Source: Microbacterium sp. Yaish 1
GTDB taxonomy: Bacteria > Actinomycetota > Actinomycetes > Actinomycetales > Microbacteriaceae
Length of the DNA stretch: 64,000 nucleotides
Assembly (NCBI RefSeq): GCF_002245215.1
Contig: NZ_NPMR01000001.1
Location: 1,302,001-1,366,000 of the forward strand
Reading direction: 5' to 3'
The notes under the pieces were generated by a model. That model made no database searches. It had not been told where the DNA came from and saw only the letters and a program-made list of their open reading frames with translations. Each line of letters begins with the position of its first letter. The stretch's first letter is position 1. This document shows positions 51,994-59,665 of this stretch, in pieces. Both the position numbers and the translations under genes were made by a program.

Positions 51994-52071
51994 GTGCTCC
52001 GAAACCTCGTGATCGTCCTGGGAGACCAGCTCGAAGCCGCGCACCGCGGTGTTCCTCGCGACAATCGATAG
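51994..52071 (+). pseudogene. Truncated N-terminal remnant of a cryptochrome/photolyase-related gene
   Basis: GTG at 51994 opens a 25-codon frame whose protein starts LRNLVIVLGDQLEAAH and ends at TAG 52069-52071. LxLVLGDQLxx is the characteristic first strand of the photolyase-related (FeS cryptochrome/PhrB, DPRP) family, normally about 500 residues. After residue about 16 the similarity stops, and the sequence runs straight into the promoter of the next gene. A deletion that fused the gene's beginning to the downstream promoter would explain this. Based on a short motif, so only moderately sure. Confidence 0.45.
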
Positions 52072-52074
52072 TCT
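52069..52074 (+). promoter_or_regulatory. -10 box of a probable leaderless promoter (52081 operon)
   Basis: TAGTCT, six bases (GCGCGG), ATG at 52081. Its first three bases are also the stop codon of the photolyase remnant. Confidence 0.5.
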
Positions 52075-52080
52075 GCGCGG

Positions 52081-52983
52081 ATGACCAGCATCGGGCGCCG
52101 ACCTCTCTCGGGCATCGCCTGGCTCCTCATCGGGGCCGGGAGTGCCGCCGTCGGTCTGCTCCCGTGGCTGATCACCGGCGCACGGCTTCCCCTGCAGAAC
52201 CTCGCCGCCGACCAGGCCGATCTGTCGACGCCGTTCTCGCTGCTGCCGTTCAGCCAGTACTTCCTCACCGCGATCGTCTCGCTGCTCGTCGTCGGCGGCG
52301 CCGTCGCCGGCCTTGCGGGGCGCATCCTGCGACACCGCCGCGCCCGGGGCGGAACCCGGTTCCTGACGCTCGGGGTGGTTGCGATTCAGGCGATCGCGAT
52401 CGCGCAGTCGTCGGTCGTGACGGTGACGATGCTCGAGGACTCCAGCCGACGCGTCGTGTACGCCGCGGCGGTGATCGCGGTCATGCTCGTCTCACTTCTC
52501 ATGAGCGTGCTCGTACTGCTTCTCGTTGCACGAGCGGGCCGGCCGGGCGCGGCGGTCGCCCTGTCGCTCGCGGCGCTCACAGCGCCCGGGTGGATCGGGC
52601 TCCCCCTGCAGGGCGTGCTCTCGCTCGGAAGCGACCCGGTCACCTCGACTGTTCTCTTGCTGCTTCGGTGGGTGCCGGCCGTCCTCGTCGGCGTCGTGAT
52701 CGCGTGGTGCGGGTTCCGCACGGCCGGATGCGTCGCGGCCGCCCTCGTGAGCCTGGCCGCCCTCTGGATCGGGCCCGCGTTCTTCACCGCCGTCTCGGCC
52801 GCCGCAGGGACTCGCGTGCTCGCGCCGTATCCGGCCGAGATGGCGGATTACGGCATCGGGGTCTTCGTCATGGCGCTCACCGCCGCGGATCTCGTCGTGC
52901 CGTCGCTCATCGTCGCGGCGTGCGTCGGTGCTCTCGGGGCTCTCGCTCTTGCGGCTCTGACCAACCGGACGGACCGTGCGTGA
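52081..52983 (+). CDS. Multi-pass membrane protein, first gene of an isoprenoid-type operon
   Basis: A 300-residue protein with about eight predicted helices (for example FLTAIVSLLVVGGAVAGLAG, VIAVMLVSLLMSVLVLLLVA and VFVMALTAADLVVPSLIVAA) and few charged residues. I recognise no family. Its last codons overlap the start of the UbiA-type prenyltransferase gene (GTGA), so it belongs to the same operon and may handle a lipid or isoprenoid substrate, which is inference. It resembles neither known lycopene cyclases nor geranylgeranyl synthases in the motifs visible. Confidence 0.7.
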   Translation: MTSIGRRPLSGIAWLLIGAGSAAVGLLPWLITGARLPLQNLAADQADLSTPFSLLPFSQYFLTAIVSLLVVGGAVAGLAGRILRHRRARGGTRFLTLGVVAIQAIAIAQSSVVTVTMLEDSSRRVVYAAAVIAVMLVSLLMSVLVLLLVARAGRPGAAVALSLAALTAPGWIGLPLQGVLSLGSDPVTSTVLLLLRWVPAVLVGVVIAWCGFRTAGCVAAALVSLAALWIGPAFFTAVSAAAGTRVLAPYPAEMADYGIGVFVMALTAADLVVPSLIVAACVGALGALALAALTNRTDRA

Positions 52984-53870
52984 CCCCGACAGACTCCGAG
53001 AGCCGACCCGCCAGCGGTCGGGCAGCGACGCTCGCGCGCCTCGTCCACATCTCGCGGCCCGTTCTGTGGATCAACACGATCGGCACGGGCGCGCTCGGCA
53101 TGTGGCTGACCGGTCAGCTCATCGACGTCGCCGCGATTCCGCTGCTGATCTGGCTGACGCTGCCGTTCAACCTGCTGATCTATGGCGTGAACGACATCTT
53201 CGATCAGGACACGGATGCGCTGAACCCGCGCAAGGGGTCGATCGAGGGTGCGCGAATCGAGCCCCGCGAGGTGAAGCTGATCGCATGGGCAGTGGCCATC
53301 ACCAACGTCCCGTTCCTCGTCTACTTCGTCATCGCGCTGCCCATCGCGGCGGTCGGTCTGATTCTGCTCTACGCGGGCGTGTTCGTCTTCTACTCTGCTC
53401 CGCCGCTGCGGTTCAAGGCGCGACCGTTCCTCGACTCGCTGAGCAACGCCGCATACGGCCTGCCGTTGCTGATCATGCCGGTCGCTCTCGAGGCACCGCC
53501 GGTCTGGCCCGCCGTCGTCGGACTGCTGGCCTGGAGCGTCGCGAAGCACGCCTACGACGCCGTGCAGGACATCGACGAAGACCGCGAGGCCGGCATCACC
53601 ACGACCGCCGTCCTGCTCGGCCCGCGTGGGACGGCCCTGTGGAGCGGGGCGTGGTGGCTGGTCTCGGCCGTGCTCTTCGCGCTCGTCAGCCTGCCCGTCG
53701 CGCTCGTCAACCTCGCCCTCGCCGGGATCCTCGTCGTCTGGCTACTGGTGCGCCCGACACCCGCCACCGGCCGCAGGCTCTACCCGCTGTCGATCGCGTT
53801 CCCGTACATCGCGGGCTCGGTCGCCAGCGGGCTGCTGCTCGCAGCCATGTTCCTGGGGGTCTATCCATGA
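52980..53870 (+). CDS. UbiA-family prenyltransferase, lycopene-elongase (CrtEb)-like
   Basis: A 296-residue membrane prenyltransferase with about eight helices. The first Asp-rich motif NDIFDQDTD is followed by ALNPRKGSIEG, and the second is AVQDIDEDREAG, the two metal/diphosphate-binding sites of UbiA enzymes. SRPVLWINT and YGVNDIFD, FYSAPPLRFKARPFLDSLSN are strikingly like CrtEb of Corynebacterium, which adds C5 units to lycopene to make C50 carotenoids. GTG at 52980. Translational coupling to genes on both sides. Product not proven. Confidence 0.82.
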   Translation: MTPTDSESRPASGRAATLARLVHISRPVLWINTIGTGALGMWLTGQLIDVAAIPLLIWLTLPFNLLIYGVNDIFDQDTDALNPRKGSIEGARIEPREVKLIAWAVAITNVPFLVYFVIALPIAAVGLILLYAGVFVFYSAPPLRFKARPFLDSLSNAAYGLPLLIMPVALEAPPVWPAVVGLLAWSVAKHAYDAVQDIDEDREAGITTTAVLLGPRGTALWSGAWWLVSAVLFALVSLPVALVNLALAGILVVWLLVRPTPATGRRLYPLSIAFPYIAGSVASGLLLAAMFLGVYP

Positions 53871-55279
53871 GCCGCATCGTCGTCGTCGGGGCGGGCCTCG
53901 GCGGGCTCGCAGCATCCGCCCTGCTCGCCCACGCCGGTCACCGCGTGACGCTGCTCGAAGCGGCCGAGACGGTCGGCGGCAAGAGCCGACGCATCGAACT
54001 CGACGGCGAGCGCATCGACACGGGCCCATCGCTCGTCACGTTCCCGTCCGTCTGGGACGAGCTGCTGCGCCGGTTGGGCGCCGGGCCGCGAACGGGCACG
54101 GGTGCCGGTGAGCTCGACCTCGTCCGTCTGGATGAGGTGGGCCGCTACTACTACCGGGGTGAAGAGGTGTCGCTGCCCGTGCCGGAAGGGCACCCCTGGT
54201 ACCCGGCGTGGAAGCGCTTCAGCGACGAGCATGCGCCCCTCGCGAGCGACGTCGCCGCACTGCTCGTCGCCGACCCGCTCGATCGCGCGTCGCTGCCCGC
54301 GCTGCAGCGGTTGCTCGCCGTGTACGGTCGGCGCCTCAGCACCCGCGCCTACCTCGACAGCCTCACCTGGATGCCCGAGGGACTGCGCGAGATCATCGCG
54401 ATCCACACCCTCAACGCCGGCGTCTCCCCCTCCCGCACCCCGGCGTTGTACGCGAGCATGCCCGCCGTCATGGCCGCCGACGGGGTGTGGGTGCCCCGAG
54501 GCGGGGTGTTCGAGATCGTCATCGCGCTGCGGCGGCTGGCGGATGCCGCGGGCGTCGAGATCCGCACCGGCGAGCGCGTCACGCGCATCGACCGCGGCCG
54601 GGTCACGACCGAGCGCGGTGTGCACGAGGCGGATGTCGTCGTGAGCGGTCTCGACGCGTCACGGCTCGACGAGCTGCTCGGGCGACGGCGCCTCGCTCCC
54701 GGTTCGCCGCAGCTGTCATGCTCGGCGGTCGCGATCTACGGTGTGCTCGAGAAGCCCCTTCCCGAGCGGACCGCGGCGCACAGCGTCATCCTGCCCACGA
54801 AGCCCGCTGCCCTGCACCGCAGCCTCGCCGCGGGCGACGAGCCCGCCGACACGATGGCGTTCGTCAACCACTACCGGGCCGGCGAGATCTACCCGAACGG
54901 GCGCAGCACGCTCGCGGTTCTGCTCACCAGCCCCGCCGACGGCCAGGGCTACTCGCTCGACCACCCGTTCGTGACGCGCGAGATCGAACGCATCTCACGC
55001 GTGATGGGCCTCGACGGACTCCTCACCGACGGGCTGACCGAGACGACCGTGCTCGACCCGCGCTACTTCGGCTCGTTCGGCGAACCCCACGGCGCGCTCT
55101 ACGGGGCGTCGCGACCCCTGTGGATGAGCGGCCCGCTGCACCAGCCCGCGCAGCACGACCTCCGCGCGCCCTGGCTCTGGCGGGTCGGTGCGTCGGTGCA
55201 CCCGGGCGGCGGCATCCCCGCCGTCCTCGGCGGCGCGATGATCGTCGCGAGCAAGCTGCTCAAGCGGCATCCCGCCTGA
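53867..55279 (+). CDS. Phytoene desaturase-like FAD oxidoreductase (CrtI/CrtD family)
   Basis: A 470-residue flavoprotein. The FAD motif [21 protein letters not shown] lies in two parts: [14 protein letters not shown] at the N-terminus with [14 protein letters not shown] following. The C-terminal signature [19 protein letters not shown] is that of carotenoid desaturases. It should introduce or remove double bonds in a carotenoid or similar isoprenoid. ATG at 53867 overlaps the prenyltransferase stop. No phytoene synthase (CrtB) or GGPP synthase is nearby, so it may modify a carotenoid made elsewhere. Confidence 0.85.
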   Translation: MSRIVVVGAGLGGLAASALLAHAGHRVTLLEAAETVGGKSRRIELDGERIDTGPSLVTFPSVWDELLRRLGAGPRTGTGAGELDLVRLDEVGRYYYRGEEVSLPVPEGHPWYPAWKRFSDEHAPLASDVAALLVADPLDRASLPALQRLLAVYGRRLSTRAYLDSLTWMPEGLREIIAIHTLNAGVSPSRTPALYASMPAVMAADGVWVPRGGVFEIVIALRRLADAAGVEIRTGERVTRIDRGRVTTERGVHEADVVVSGLDASRLDELLGRRRLAPGSPQLSCSAVAIYGVLEKPLPERTAAHSVILPTKPAALHRSLAAGDEPADTMAFVNHYRAGEIYPNGRSTLAVLLTSPADGQGYSLDHPFVTREIERISRVMGLDGLLTDGLTETTVLDPRYFGSFGEPHGALYGASRPLWMSGPLHQPAQHDLRAPWLWRVGASVHPGGGIPAVLGGAMIVASKLLKRHPA

Positions 55280-55285
55280 GCCGGC

Positions 55286-55356
55286 TGACAGCGGAGGAGA
55301 TCTGCTGTCAGGAGGCGACGCACAGGGATTCAGCCCTCCGAAACACAGATCTCCTC
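55286..55356 (+). promoter_or_regulatory. Possible pseudoknot or switch hairpin after the desaturase gene
   Basis: TGACAGC (55286-55292) pairs with GCTGTCA (55304-55310). Its 11-base loop, GGAGGAGATCT, is in turn complementary to CAGATCTCC further down: GAGGAGATCTG at 55294-55304 and CAGATCTCCTC at 55346-55356 form an exact 11-bp stem. The two structures compete or make a pseudoknot. Could be a terminator/antiterminator before the gene at 55367. Confidence 0.35.
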
Positions 55357-55366
55357 GGTTGCGGCC

Positions 55367-55717
55367 GTGGAAGATGAGGTCGTGCGCATCGCGGGAAGCC
55401 TCCTCCTCACCCTGGCTGCGACCGTGGCGGGCCTGTTCGGCCTCCTCATGCTCGGGCTGTCGGGCCTGTACTGGGACGGCGGCTTTCTGCTTCGGGAGTT
55501 CTCCGACTCCGACGATCTCGAACGAGCGGTTGGCGTCACGATGGGGATTGCGGGCCTCGCGGGTTGGGCCGGCCTTTCGGTCACTGCCGCGCTGGTGGGC
55601 CTTCGCGGTCGACGTCCATCCCGCGCGCGGTCGGCGGCCGTATGGGCGACCCTCGCATTCGGCGCTGTCGTTCTCCTGGGGGCGACGATCTTCGTGCTGA
55701 CGTCGAACCGCCCCTGA
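55367..55717 (+). CDS. Small membrane protein of unknown function
   Basis: A 116-residue protein with three predicted helices (SLLLTLAATVAGLFGLLML, VGVTMGIAGLAGWAGLSV and WATLAFGAVVLLGATIFVL). No family is recognised. The start is unclear: GTG at 55367 is used here, with another GTG five codons later. Its 3' end overlaps the MarR remnant by two bases. Confidence 0.55.
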   Translation: MEDEVVRIAGSLLLTLAATVAGLFGLLMLGLSGLYWDGGFLLREFSDSDDLERAVGVTMGIAGLAGWAGLSVTAALVGLRGRRPSRARSAAVWATLAFGAVVLLGATIFVLTSNRP

Positions 55718-56073
55718 TCAGCCGGTCGACGAGGTCGTATCGGAGCTTTCGCGCGCGGGCCATCCGGGAGTGACGGCGACGCTCGAGTTCGCCCTGGTCG
55801 CTATCGAGGCAGGCGCGCGAGACGCCTCAGCCCTGGGGCGCGCCGTCGGCGTCTCGAAGCAGGCTGCCGCGAAAACGATCACGACCCTCGAACAGCTGGG
55901 GTACGTGGAGCGGCTCCCCGACCCCGGCGACGCGCGCCGCAAACACCTCGAGGTGGATGATGGAACTCGGCGCCGCGGCCTTCGAGACGATCCGAGACCG
56001 CTGGGTCGCTCGAATCGGCGCCGACGCTGCGGCTGAGGTCGAGGCCGCGCTCCGCCAGCTGACGCAGAAGTAG
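55716..56073 (+). pseudogene. Decayed MarR-family regulator (frameshift and deletion, 5' end lost)
   Basis: Reading in frame from 55716, VDEVVSELSRAGHPG then VSKQAAAKTITTLEQLGYVE and RLPDPGDARRKHLEV are a good MarR winged-helix core. At about 55955 the frame is lost; the next frame reads MMELGAAAFETIRDRW then VARIGADAAAEVEAAL to a stop at 56073, the usual MarR C-terminal helix. The T-x-R-G wing residues between are missing, so a small deletion caused the shift. No start codon fits the N-terminus. The gene is therefore probably inactive. Confidence 0.6.
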
Positions 56074-56149
56074 GTTCGCACCCGGCATCCCCGGAACGGT
56101 TCATCGGTTGGCGGGCATCGAGTTAACCTGCGTACCGCCCAGGCTTGAA

Positions 56150-56302
56150 TCAGTCGGCGACGCCCACGTCGTTACGCTGCTCACCGCGGTGCTCGGCGGC
56201 GGCGACGATGAACGGGATGCCGACGGCAGCCGAGGTGACCAGAAGCCCTCCGGTGAAGACGAGGCCGGGAAGCTCGGCGACGTTGAAAGCGGCACGAAAC
56301 AA
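56150..56302 (-). CDS. Possible short membrane segment in frame after the lipoprotein stop
   Basis: Immediately after the lipoprotein stop codon (TGA at 56309-56311), in the same frame, about 50 codons stay open to 56150. The product includes FRAAFNVAELPGLVFTGGLL then VTSAAVGIPFIVAAAEHRGE, a convincing helical hairpin. TTG at 56302 could start a separate small membrane protein. Alternatively, it is the detached C-terminus of a longer protein cut by the TGA. Low certainty. Confidence 0.35.
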   Translation of the reverse strand: MFRAAFNVAELPGLVFTGGLLVTSAAVGIPFIVAAAEHRGEQRNDVGVAD

Positions 56303-56308
56303 TCGCAG

Positions 56309-56935
56309 TCAGTCGGAGCGTCCGTACTCTTCGATGCGCGTCGCGCCCTCGGGGAGGTCACCGTTCGGCCACACCTGCGGCACGCGCACCGAGGCGTCCC
56401 ACGTCGCTTGATCCCACAGCGCAGGTGGCGAGAACGCGGTCACGAGAGCGTAAGTCTCACCGGGCTGGGCTTCTTGCGAATTGTCGAGGCCGTCGACACC
56501 GAAGACCCAGGGCTCCCGGCCGTCTCCGGCGGATGTGAATCTCACGGTGAAGTCGTTCTTCAACGGCGCGTCCCAGCGGAGGTCGCCGAAATCCGTGCTT
56601 TCGACGTATCGGCTGAACTCGGACTTGAGTGCGGCATCATCCGGGTACGCCGCAGGGTCGAGAAGCAAGCGCACGTAGTACGTGTACCGCGCAGCATCCG
56701 GCATCACGCCCGACGCGGTGTCTTCCGTCTGGAAGTAGAAGGGGCGGTCCGCCGTGACCACCTCATCGAGGATCGCCTCCTCGGGAATCGTCTCGATGAA
56801 GTCGTCCACCAGTTGATGTGCGCGTTCGCGTACGTCGGCCGTCGTCGGTGGCGGCGCCGCAGGCGCGCAGCCGCTGACCGCCGCCGTGATGACGATCGCC
56901 ACCGCGACCGTCACGCTACCGGTCCGTCTCGTCAT
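56309..56935 (-). CDS. Putative lipoprotein of unknown function
   Basis: A 208-residue protein with a short N-terminal hydrophobic segment and the lipobox AAVSGC, so it is probably a lipoprotein. The mature part (DDFIETIPEEAILDEVVT, YTYYVRLLLDPAAYPDDAAL, PWVFGVDGLDNSQEAQPGE) is acidic, with alpha/beta character, and matches no family I know. It lies alone between the decayed MarR gene and the APC permease. In-frame reading continues past its stop into a membrane segment, see the entry at 56150. Confidence 0.75.
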   Translation of the reverse strand: MTRRTGSVTVAVAIVITAAVSGCAPAAPPPTTADVRERAHQLVDDFIETIPEEAILDEVVTADRPFYFQTEDTASGVMPDAARYTYYVRLLLDPAAYPDDAALKSEFSRYVESTDFGDLRWDAPLKNDFTVRFTSAGDGREPWVFGVDGLDNSQEAQPGETYALVTAFSPPALWDQATWDASVRVPQVWPNGDLPEGATRIEEYGRSD

Positions 56936-56973
56936 CCGAGGCCTCCCCTACGACCGCGAGCTCGTGCAGGACA

Positions 56974-58308
56974 TCACCGCGATGCTATCTGTGCCCTCTC
57001 CCCGCGACTACGCGCCCAACGGGCCACGAAGTAGAGTCCCACGCCGACCACGATGAGGATGGCGCCGAAGATCCACACCCGCAGGGTCTGCTGGCTGAGC
57101 AGCAGCAGACACGACGCGACGCCGAGCACGGGAACGAACGTCCACACGCGGAAGTGATCGTGATCGACGCGGTCGCGGCGCAGCACGAGCACCGAGATGT
57201 TCGCGCTCAGGAAGACGAAGAGCAGCAGCAGGACGACCGTCTCGGCGAGCAGCGCCAGGTCGCCCACGAGCGTCAGCAGCATCGCGACGAGCGTGGTGGC
57301 GAGGATCGCCACCCACGGCGTCTGCCGCCCGGGCAGCACGCGCGACAGAGCGCGCGGCAGCAGCCCCTGCTCTGCCATGCCGTACGTGAGGCGGCTCGCC
57401 ATGATCATCGTCAGCAGCGCGCCGTTGGCGACGGCGATGAGCGCGATGAGGCTGAACAGCCACGAGGGGATGGCGACACCGCTCGCCTCGACCACCGCGA
57501 GCAGCGGTCCGCTCGAGCTCGACAGCTCTTCGGGCGGCAGCGCGATGCTGCTCGCGAGGCCGACCAGCACGTAGACCAGCCCGGCTGCACCGAGAGCGGC
57601 GAACAGCGCGCGCGGGTACATCCTCGAGGGTTCCTTGACCTCCTCGATCATGTTCGCCGACGTCTCGAAGCCCACGAATGAGTAGTACGCGATGATCGCT
57701 CCGGCGAGCACGGCCGACGCGACACCGGTGCCCTCGGGAACCTGCGTGACGCGCGACACATCCCCGCCTCCGCCGGCGAGGAGGAAGCCGACCACGACCA
57801 CGACGATCACCAGCCCCGAGACCTCGATGGCGGTCATCACGAAGTTCGCACCCATCGATTCCCGGATGCCGCGGGCATTGAGCGCCGCGAGCACGGCGAG
57901 GAACACGATCGCTACCGGCACCACGGGAACCTCGACGAACGTCTGCAGGTACTGACCGGCGAAGGCGATCGACAGCCCCGCTGCGCTCACGACGCCCGCG
58001 GCCAGCATGCAGAAGCCGACGAGAAACGACACGAGCCTGTTCTTGAACGCGCGCTCCGCGAAGACGGCCGCACCGCCGGCCCGGGGGTACTTCGTCACGA
58101 GCTCGGCGTACGACCCGGCGGTGAGCAGCGCCAGCACGAGAGCGGCGAGCAAGGGTGCCCACAGCATCCCGCCCACGCGCTCGGCCAGAACCCCCATGAG
58201 CGCGTAGACACCCGCGCCCAGAACGTCACCGAGGATGAAGGCGAACAGCAGCGGTCCGCCGATTCCTCGCCGGAGGCGAGTGGGCACGGGAGTATCGGTC
58301 TTGCTCAT
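56974..58308 (-). CDS. APC-family amino acid permease (paralogue of 35320-36684)
   Basis: A 444-residue twelve-helix transporter. RGIGGPLLFAFILGDVLGAG, AELVTKYPRAGGAAVFAERAF and YYSFVGFETSANMIEEVKEP are conserved APC blocks, almost identical in pattern to the permease at 35320. The ATG at 58308 lies seven bases after TAACGT, so the mRNA may be leaderless. Substrate unknown. The open frame extends upstream through a low-complexity region and is not real there. Confidence 0.88.
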   Translation of the reverse strand: MSKTDTPVPTRLRRGIGGPLLFAFILGDVLGAGVYALMGVLAERVGGMLWAPLLAALVLALLTAGSYAELVTKYPRAGGAAVFAERAFKNRLVSFLVGFCMLAAGVVSAAGLSIAFAGQYLQTFVEVPVVPVAIVFLAVLAALNARGIRESMGANFVMTAIEVSGLVIVVVVVGFLLAGGGGDVSRVTQVPEGTGVASAVLAGAIIAYYSFVGFETSANMIEEVKEPSRMYPRALFAALGAAGLVYVLVGLASSIALPPEELSSSSGPLLAVVEASGVAIPSWLFSLIALIAVANGALLTMIMASRLTYGMAEQGLLPRALSRVLPGRQTPWVAILATTLVAMLLTLVGDLALLAETVVLLLLFVFLSANISVLVLRRDRVDHDHFRVWTFVPVLGVASCLLLLSQQTLRVWIFGAILIVVGVGLYFVARWARSRGERAQIASR

Positions 58309-58315
58309 TCCGCGA

Positions 58316-58321
58316 ACGTTA
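58316..58321 (-). promoter_or_regulatory. -10 box of a probable leaderless promoter (APC permease)
   Basis: TAACGT on the minus strand, seven bases before ATG 58308. Confidence 0.45.
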
Positions 58322-58384
58322 GATCGCGGCATCCCGAAACCCGTAGCGGCTTGACACCAGACCCGCGCGTGGACGCACGTCTCG

Positions 58385-58660
58385 TCACGAGCGCGGCGCG
58401 CCAGTAGCGGCGTCGAGCTGACGCAGGCGCGCGGTGATGCCGACGATGCCCGTGCTCCACGCGACCGCAACGGCCACGGCACCAGACGTCGACGCGACGA
58501 CTCCCGCGGGCGACCCGCCCGCCCCCGCCACGACGGCCCAGGCGATGAGTGCCAGCAGCGCGATGGCCGATCCGACCGGCAGCCAGATCCTCGCCATCTG
58601 CAGGCAAGACGCCTCTCGCGTCGCACGGTCGGTGGGCTGGTTCGCGGTGGCGGTGCTCAT
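58385..58660 (-). CDS. Small two-helix membrane protein
   Basis: A 91-residue protein with a hydrophilic N-terminus and two helices, IWLPVGSAIALLALIAWAVV and VVASTSGAVAVAVAWSTGIV, and a short charged tail. No family recognised. ATG at 58660 is seven bases after TAGCGT. Confidence 0.6.
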   Translation of the reverse strand: MSTATANQPTDRATREASCLQMARIWLPVGSAIALLALIAWAVVAGAGGSPAGVVASTSGAVAVAVAWSTGIVGITARLRQLDAATGAPRS

Positions 58661-58667
58661 GGATACG

Positions 58668-58673
58668 ACGCTA
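58668..58673 (-). promoter_or_regulatory. -10 box of a probable leaderless promoter (small membrane protein)
   Basis: TAGCGT on the minus strand, seven bases before ATG 58660. Confidence 0.45.
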
Positions 58674-58754
58674 TGCAGGCGCGGTTCGTCGCGCCTCCGC
58701 CGTACGGCTGAACGTGGAGGCGCCGGCATCCGGCGCACGGGTGAGGCGACAGCG

Positions 58755-59657
58755 TCAGCGGTAGCGCCGCGGCACCGTCCAGGGGCGGCCGAACTCGGTG
58801 TTGTACGACTCCGGTTCGAACGGGCTGTCGCCGCCGGCGGGAAAGCTCGTGAGCTCGCCGAAGACGACGCGACCGTCGACGTCGTACAGATCGACGCGCA
58901 CGAAGTCGGTGCCCTCGCCGAGGCGCTCGGCGATGCTGATCATCTCGTCGAGATGCGCGGGCCGCGGGCGCTCGGGATCAGCCCAGGGCGGCCCGCCGCT
59001 CATCGGGATGCGGCTCCAGTCGGGTCGGAAGAAGTCCTGCGTGCGACCGCCGAAGCGTCCGCCGTCGACCTGGATGAAGTGGCATCGCCCATGGAAGACG
59101 AAGAACTTGTAGTCGTCCGGGATGCCGCCGTCGGCGCCGACCAGGAACTCCTCGACGATGATGCGGCGCGGCACCTGCCCGTAGACCCACTCGCGATTCG
59201 GGCCCTGCCCGTAGAGCTTGGTGAGCCAGCCCGCGGCAATCGCCGCGAGGTCGTGCGGGTTCGCCTGTTCCGGCCGCACGTGCCGATAGACCCAGCCCCA
59301 GCGCGCCTCCGGAAGCCGGGCATCCGCAGAGGCGGCGGCCGACACGACGATCGCCGCGCCGCTCCCGTGCGTCGGCTTCACGACGTAGGCGTCGGGCCAG
59401 TCGAGGTTCAGCAGGCTTCGCGGGTCATCGACGATCGCATAGGCACGGGGCAGGTACTGTGCGCCGATGACCGCGGCGACGTGGTCGCGGACGGCGGCCT
59501 TGTCCGCGAAGGTGACGATGAGGCTGCGGTGGTCGCGCAGCATCTTGTAGCGAACCTTCTCGCGGAACGTGGTCGGATTGCGCGTGCGCCACAGGCGCAG
59601 CATCCGAATCAGCCGACTGCGCTCGCGCCACCGGACGCCATCGTGCGCGGCCCGCAT
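58755..59657 (-). CDS. TupA-like ATP-grasp protein (polysaccharide- or teichuronic-acid-type)
   Basis: A 300-residue protein of the TupA-like ATP-grasp group, which is common in cell-envelope polysaccharide loci. Visible blocks: NPTTFREKVRYKMLRDHR, AYVVKPTHGSGAAIVVS with the ATP-binding Lys and glycine-rich stretch, IIVEEFLVGADGGIPDDYKF, and DFVRVDLYDVDGRVVFGELT with Asp and Glu metal ligands. It probably attaches an amino acid or other group to a glycan precursor. It starts 8 bases after the dnaB stop on the same strand, so it may be read through from dnaB. No other glycan gene is adjacent. Confidence 0.78.
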   Translation of the reverse strand: MRAAHDGVRWRERSRLIRMLRLWRTRNPTTFREKVRYKMLRDHRSLIVTFADKAAVRDHVAAVIGAQYLPRAYAIVDDPRSLLNLDWPDAYVVKPTHGSGAAIVVSAAASADARLPEARWGWVYRHVRPEQANPHDLAAIAAGWLTKLYGQGPNREWVYGQVPRRIIVEEFLVGADGGIPDDYKFFVFHGRCHFIQVDGGRFGGRTQDFFRPDWSRIPMSGGPPWADPERPRPAHLDEMISIAERLGEGTDFVRVDLYDVDGRVVFGELTSFPAGGDSPFEPESYNTEFGRPWTVPRRYR

Positions 59658-59665
59658 TCGGCCGC

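Noticed and set aside
56101..56361. A minus-strand frame of 86 codons rich in Ser and Pro
   Set aside because: The alternative minus-strand frame here encodes a coherent membrane segment and follows the lipoprotein frame; this one is compositional.
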